The position numbers were made by a program, and so were the translations under genes. This document shows, one piece after another, positions 58,650 through 64,000 of a DNA stretch of 64,000 nt. Under the pieces are notes generated by a model. The model was not told the DNA's origin. It did no database searches and worked only from the letters and a program-made list of their open reading frames with translations. Source of the stretch: Celoporthe dispersa (Eukaryota; Ascomycota; Sordariomycetes; Diaporthales; Cryphonectriaceae); assembly GCA_016584495.1 (NCBI GenBank), contig WAID01000012.1:372001-436000 (forward strand), in the 5' to 3' direction. Each line of letters begins with the position of its first letter. Within the stretch, counting starts at the first letter, position 1.

Positions 58650-60402
58650 ATGGATGTTCACCTGCTCGTCTACGATCTCTCCAGAGGCCTGGCGAGGCAG
58701 ATGTCCATGCAGTTCCTGGGGTTTCAGCTTGATGCCATTTATCACACGTCCATCGAGCTTGATGGGCTCGAGTGGGTCTACGACGGCAGCATCGTGGCCA
58801 TCACGCCTGGTTCTTCTCATCTCGGTCAGCCGATGCAGCGCCTTCCCCTGGGCAGGACCGAGCTGCCGATGGACGTGATCCAGCAGTACCTGGACTCGCT
58901 CAGGGAGATCTACACGGTTCAGGCTTATAACCTCTGGAAGCACAACTGCAACAATTTTTCCAATGACTTTGCCACTTTTCTGCTGGGGACGGGCATCCCG
59001 GATCATATCCTCCATATGCCCGATGCGGTGCTCGACTCGCCTTTCGGGAGGATGTTGATGCCGACCCTGAATCAACAGATCGAGGCAGGCAGGCAGCAAG
59101 GCGGGATCCTCGGCATACAAGGGAGCGCAAATGGCCATGTCACAACCGGGCCCCCTGCAGCGCAGCATCAGTATCAGGAGGCCAAGGTCCGACATGCCAG
59201 CAGCGCGGGTGAGCTTGACTCTCTCCTCGCCAGCGCCGACAAGTCCTTTGCTGTAGTCTTCTTCACTTCAGCAACATGCGGCCCCCTGTAGGATGCTCTA
59301 TCCCTTATATGATGAGCTCGCTGCCGAGGTTGGAGATAAGGGCGTCCTGATCAAGGTCGACATCTCCCAGGCCTTCGATGTCGGCAGTCGGTACTCCGTC
59401 CGTGCCACACCCACGTTCATCTCCTTCTTGCGAGGAAAGGAGGAGAGCAGGTGGTCCGGGGCGGATCCAGGAGCGCTGCGAGGCAATGTGCGCCTGCTCG
59501 TGCAGATGGCGCATCCAGTCCACCAACACGCATCTCTCAGACTACCAACGCTGCAGAACCCACATGCGAAACCTGTCCTCTTCACCAAGGTACCACCGAT
59601 ACCAAAGCTTCTGGCAAAGATGGGATCCGCGGCAGAACATCCAGCCGTCGTATCCATCTCTCATTTCATCGAGGCCCGCAACAAGGATGGCGCCGCCGAA
59701 GCCACACTACCCGACATGACTGCTCTCACAACCTTCTTCCGGGACTCGGCCAGGTCGCTACCCCTCGACCTCATGTTCACCGTTGTCGATCTTCTCCGTT
59801 GTGGTCTGATCGATGTTCGCCTTAGCGGATATCTAGCTGAGGAGAAGGACCACCAGACCATCACGCCTCTGTTATCCTATGTCAATGGCCTCTCGACAGA
59901 CTGCCCATACGCTCTGCGTCTCGTTACCCTGCAGATGGCTTGCAACTTGTTTAGCAGCCCCCTCTATCCACCACAGATCCTCGCTCACGAAAGCTTACGA
60001 GTTGCCGTCACGAGCCTGGTGTCCTCCAGCTTCCTCGACGAGAGCCACAGTAATATTCGCGTGGCCGCTGCATCTCTCCTCTTCAATGTGGCGTTAGCGA
60101 ACAGTCATAACCGCAGAGCAGGTGATAGTGATGCCTTACCAGAAGATGATCAGATCGAGCTCGCGGCTTCCCTCCTCGAGGCTATCTCCCAGGAGTCACA
60201 GTCGCCGGAGGCGCTGAGGGGGATGTTGCTCGCGCTTGGATATCTAGCCTATCTGGCGCCTCTAGACGGAGAGCTGGTGGACTTGCTCAGGACAATGGAT
60301 GCGGGTCACACGGTGCTGGCTAAGAAAGACAAGTTTAGCGACGTGGCCTTCGTTGATGAGATTGGCACCGAACTGCTTGGGAATGGTCTGAAGAGACCAT
60401 GA
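58650..60402 (+). CDS. PPPDE (DeSI-type) peptidase - thioredoxin - PUL domain protein, one apparent indel
   Basis: Predicted cysteine isopeptidase of the ubiquitin/SUMO system with a redox domain and a Cdc48-binding PUL domain. No intron. PPPDE domain at about 1-140 with the catalytic pair His32 (IYHTSIELDG) and Cys100 (KHNCNNFSNDF). A thioredoxin-like domain follows (FAVVFFTSATCG at the active site, then LIKVDISQAF and SVRATPTFISF, with a cis-Pro-like P). A helical PUL-like region runs from about 330 to the end. The frame breaks in the thioredoxin active site at about 59280-59290: the run of five C should be four, which restores Cys-Gly-Pro-Cys and joins to RMLYPLYDELA. Corrected length is about 583 residues. 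Without the correction, translation stops at the TAG just after the active site. Confidence 0.9.
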
Positions 60403-61519
60403 AACAAGATTGCTGCTGTAATGACCATCCTGCAGAGATACTTGGGTTGCATGGTGTAGGATTCGCCACGCGCGCCTACACACTCTCAAATCCTACCAAC
60501 ATATGCAGCTGCGGTAAATCACTTACGCAGAAAGCGCACTCGATTGGCAGAGCGCTTCTTCTCCTTCTCCACCTTGCTGGATATGTGCCTTCAGCTGTAT
60601 CTCTGTATTACATAGGGTCAGCACCATTGCTCCCAATGGGTCTGTGACATCGGGATATCCCAGGTATTATCCCAATTTCCGCAGTGCTCTCCACCAAATA
60701 CACTTTACACATCAACCATCTAATATCCTCACACCGAGGGCTTGCCACGAAGCAATTTAATCTCCACCCAGAATATCATTTTTGCTTACATACTCGCTAT
60801 GAGCAGTCATTAGGTTGGCTTCATGCCTACCCCGAATTATGGCCGAGGCAAGATGGACGTCATATGAGACTGCTTATCGACTGTTATCCTTTGTGTCTGG
60901 GCTTCCCTACACCCTATTGTCTCTACTGACAAAATAGTTGAGCTCGGAATTTGTATATTAGCTCCGGGGCTATATGCAGCGTATGACATTATTGACCTAT
61001 TGCACTCGCTCAAGCCAAAAAAAGGAGCTGAGGGATATCACCGGCTGGGGCTCGTGGAACCCGAATTAGTCATTCGTCGTCGGGCTACACGCTGTGCACC
61101 TCGACTAGAGCTTAGAGTCGGACTCGAAACGACTCATTCCTGAGCAATTGGTCCAATTCGCAAGCGAAAAACAAATACAGGTGTTGTAGTTCGCAGCGAA
61201 TTTGATCTCACAGCGTGGAACCATCCCTTTACTTCACAAGTTGAGGGCTAGATCTGGCGGTCTGCTTGTCTCGGTCATATACCGGGTTTCTTCGCGCTGT
61301 ACTACACAGTATTATGAGAATGACAGATCTAGGATAGATTTGGCGAGGGGTCTATGTAATCTTCGTACGTAAATATGCTACAACTCAATCTATCTTTTCT
61401 CCTATCACTTGCTACTTTGTAGCTCGCTTTATTTTTGGATTTTATCGTTTGCTAAATTGCGGAGAGCATCGTAGGAAATGCATAAGAAGCCGGACTGATC
61501 GGGGTTATAAGAACGTATT
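60403..61519. other. Intergenic, transition to AT-rich block
   Basis: 3' side of the PPPDE gene; GC falls progressively. No gene recognised. Confidence 0.55.
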
Positions 61520-64000
61520 GAGAATTAATTATATATTGTTTTTGAAAAATAAAAGCGAGATACGTATACTACAATTATTTGATTAATAAACTATATTGCT
61601 TTATATATTAATGCATTCAGAAATGTATTTTTATAATGAATTATATTTGTTGAATTCTTAAAAAGTAATAAAATGTAAGAAAATTGAAAGATTAAGAAAA
61701 TTGAAAATTAATAATAAAAAAGCTATTATATTCGTTAATAATTATTTTATTTAGCTATTTTTATAAGAAAAGAATATTCGATATATTTATAATTGAAAAT
61801 TTTCAATTTAATTTTATTAATTTTATTAGCTAAAGAATGCTAAACGCTAATTAAATAATAAGTAACAAAATAAATAATAATTTTAATTAAATTAATAAAA
61901 TTGAATTGAAAAAAATTAATTATTATTACGAATAGCTTTTTTAAAACTATTAATATTCTAATTCGAAAAATTAGAAAAAAATAGAAATAATTATATAAGC
62001 TGCTTATATAATTAATTTATTGAATAAAATTCTATTTTATTTGCTATTTGATTATGGCTTTTTAAATTATTTGTTAATAAAGCTTATATATATTTAAAAA
62101 TAAAGCTTGCTTGTTTATAGCTAAAATAAAAAATCGATATGCTTGCTTATCGTTTATTTATTTTTTGCTAGCTATTATAATATTATATAGCTTTCTTTAT
62201 TGAATAGCAATAATATTCAATCGCTCGCAGCTATTTCTAATTATAAATTTTTTATAAGAATTGATAAAAAATAATTTAATATATTTCTAATTAGCTTTTA
62301 TATTTACGAAATTTCGATTATTATATAATAAATTTTAAAAAAAATTGATTTATAAAAAAAGATTCAAATTTTATATATTATAATATTCGAATATAATAAT
62401 ATAATTCAATATTAATAATAATAATTTAAAAAAGATTAAAAAATTTTTATAATTGCGAAAATTAAGAAATAAAAAGCTATTAAGCTTGCTTAATTAATTA
62501 TAATTATTACTATTTCAATTTTCAATTAATTTTTATTTGCTAAATTATAAGCAAATAATATTATAGCGCTGCTTTTTTTTATTAATATTCGATTTTCTAG
62601 CTTTATTTATTTTTTTAAATAATTTTTTAATTTTAATAAATATAATAATAGCTGCAATAATTTTTTTGCTTTATATAATAAATATATAAAAAGATAATTG
62701 CTAATATAAATTGCTTTCTAATTAATTTTATTTAATTAATTTATATTGCTAAATATTTAATTAAAAAAGCTTATAAATTAATTTTATTCAAAATTATTAT
62801 TAAAAATTTTTAATTTGAAAATTATTTTGCTATATTGAAATATTGAAATAATTGCTTATTTTTGAAAAACAATATATTTAAAATTATTTTTATATTTTTA
62901 TTATTTTGAAATATTTTTATATAATTTTATATTTTTTAATAAATTTCGAAAATATTTTTATTATTTCTAATTTTTAAATAATTATTATTATTAATATTTA
63001 TAACAAATTTTTTGGATTAAAAATATTTTTTCTATTATATTATTTAAATTTCAATTTGTTAATTTTTTTTAATTTCGAAAATATTTTTTTCTAAATTTTT
63101 TTTATATTTGCTATTATTAAAAAATTTATAAATTTAAATTTTTAATAATAAAATAATAATTATAAAAAGTATTATAAATATTATTAATTTATTATTTTAT
63201 AATAATTAATTAAATATAGAAATAAATAAAAATTATTTCTAAATAGCTTTAATTTTATTTAATAAAGCAAAAACTTTAATATTTTAATTTATAATTATTG
63301 TAAAGAATTGACTCTTTTGAATAGATTCGAAAGAGTGCTTAGATAGTATTGAGATTGAATATGCAATTCTAGCTAACTGCTGGAAAAATGCTAGCATAAT
63401 AGGCTTATTTATATCGTATAGAATGCTGCTCTAATCTATTAGCAATCTTATCCCTTAGCTAGCCTATAGCTAGCTCTTTATATATCCCCTTTCTTACTTA
63501 TCTTGCAAAGAGAATTATAAAAAGATATTGCAGTATTAGCTTATTAATATAATGCTTTATCCAATACTCTTTATAAGCTTCTATTCCTATCTTGTACTAT
63601 ATATATAGCGATAGCAGATTAGGATTAGCAAGAAATTTTATAGTTTCTAAGTATTGCTTTATTTGTAATACTAAAAGATAATCTTAATCTAATTCTAGCT
63701 ATTTCTCAATATAAGTAATATAATAGAAAGATTTTGTATCGATAAGCAATAATAGCTAATTCTACTACTAATAGATATTCTAGCTCTTTTATTCAAATTC
63801 GCTTTGCTTTTCTTAAATATTTATTTAATTAATCTCTTAGCAAAAGCATTTTTCAATAAATAATAATTATTAAAATTAATTAATATAGCTTTACTTTTGC
63901 TTTAAATATAGTTTGCTTTTAGCTTAGATATAGCTTAGAGATAGTAAAGATTTATATTAAGAAAATTTTGCGTTTCTCTATTTTTAATCTTATTCTATTT
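61520..64000. repeat. Extremely AT-rich block, probably RIP-mutated repeat
   Basis: Almost only A and T; the few G and C occur mostly in GCT/AGC, TCGA and TTC contexts, while CA and TG are scarce. This is the pattern left by repeat-induced point mutation (CpA to TpA). From about 63,300 GC rises slightly, and the sequence looks like a more recently or less mutated copy. No open frame survives. It probably descends from transposons, but the family cannot be told. It continues past the window end. Confidence 0.75.
61706..61950. repeat. Fold-back (inverted repeat) within the AT-rich block
   Basis: Left arm segments at about 61711-61745 (AAAAAAGCTATT then TTCGTTAATAA) and 61800-61830 match the reverse complement of right arm segments at about 61913-61945 and 61881-61912 (AATAGCTTTTTT; AATTAATAAAATTGAA). 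The arms share G/C-containing words, so chance pairing in AT-rich sequence is less likely. It may be a mutated inverted-repeat element. Confidence 0.4.

Noticed and set aside
59293..60402. Separate PUL-domain gene starting at 59293
   Set aside because: Removing one C joins it to the preceding thioredoxin half and rebuilds the CGPC motif.

Overview
The window is nuclear DNA of a filamentous ascomycete, most likely a sordariomycete. The signs are short introns of about 50-260 nt with GTRAGT-type donors and CTRAY branch sites, orthologues of VMA1, SPB1, YPT7, GDA1 and CDT2, families typical of Pezizomycotina, and a GC-rich gene-bearing part (about 1-61,500) that ends abruptly in an extremely AT-rich block (about 61,520-64,000). 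The order cannot be settled from the sequence.

Layout: BRCT checkpoint-type protein (-), DUF4048-like protein (+), VMA1 carrying a full-length intein (-), 2OG-Fe(II) oxygenase (-), disordered proline-rich protein (-), SDR oxidoreductase (+), acyl-protein thioesterase (-), a 6 kb gene-poor stretch full of microsatellites, a GMC oxidoreductase/alpha-beta hydrolase fusion (+), SPB1 (-) divergent from a CDT2-like WD40 protein (+), a tail-anchored heme-oxygenase-like protein (-), an EamA/SLC35-type transporter (-), YPT7 (-), a Mg-chelatase/AAA-lid-like protein (+), a DUF1748 protein (+), a small Cys-rich/Myb-like protein (+), GDA1 (-) divergent from a PPPDE-thioredoxin-PUL protein (+), and the AT-rich block. 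Most are unrelated housekeeping genes. VMA1, YPT7, GDA1 and the thioesterase all act in endomembrane or vacuolar biology, but nothing suggests a co-regulated cluster.

Two observations dominate. First, VMA1 is interrupted at its P-loop region by a 515-residue intein (11185-12729) with intact splicing residues and both LAGLIDADG motifs, in the reading frame of an otherwise normal gene. Second, at least eight and probably nine genes continue cleanly in another frame after a single-base gain or loss, nearly always in a short G or C run. One of these sits inside the Cys-Gly-Pro-Cys motif of the thioredoxin domain. This is most simply explained by homopolymer errors in the assembly, so the affected genes should be read as intact until checked.

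The AT-rich tail looks like repeat-induced point mutation of old transposon sequence and contains a fold-back structure.
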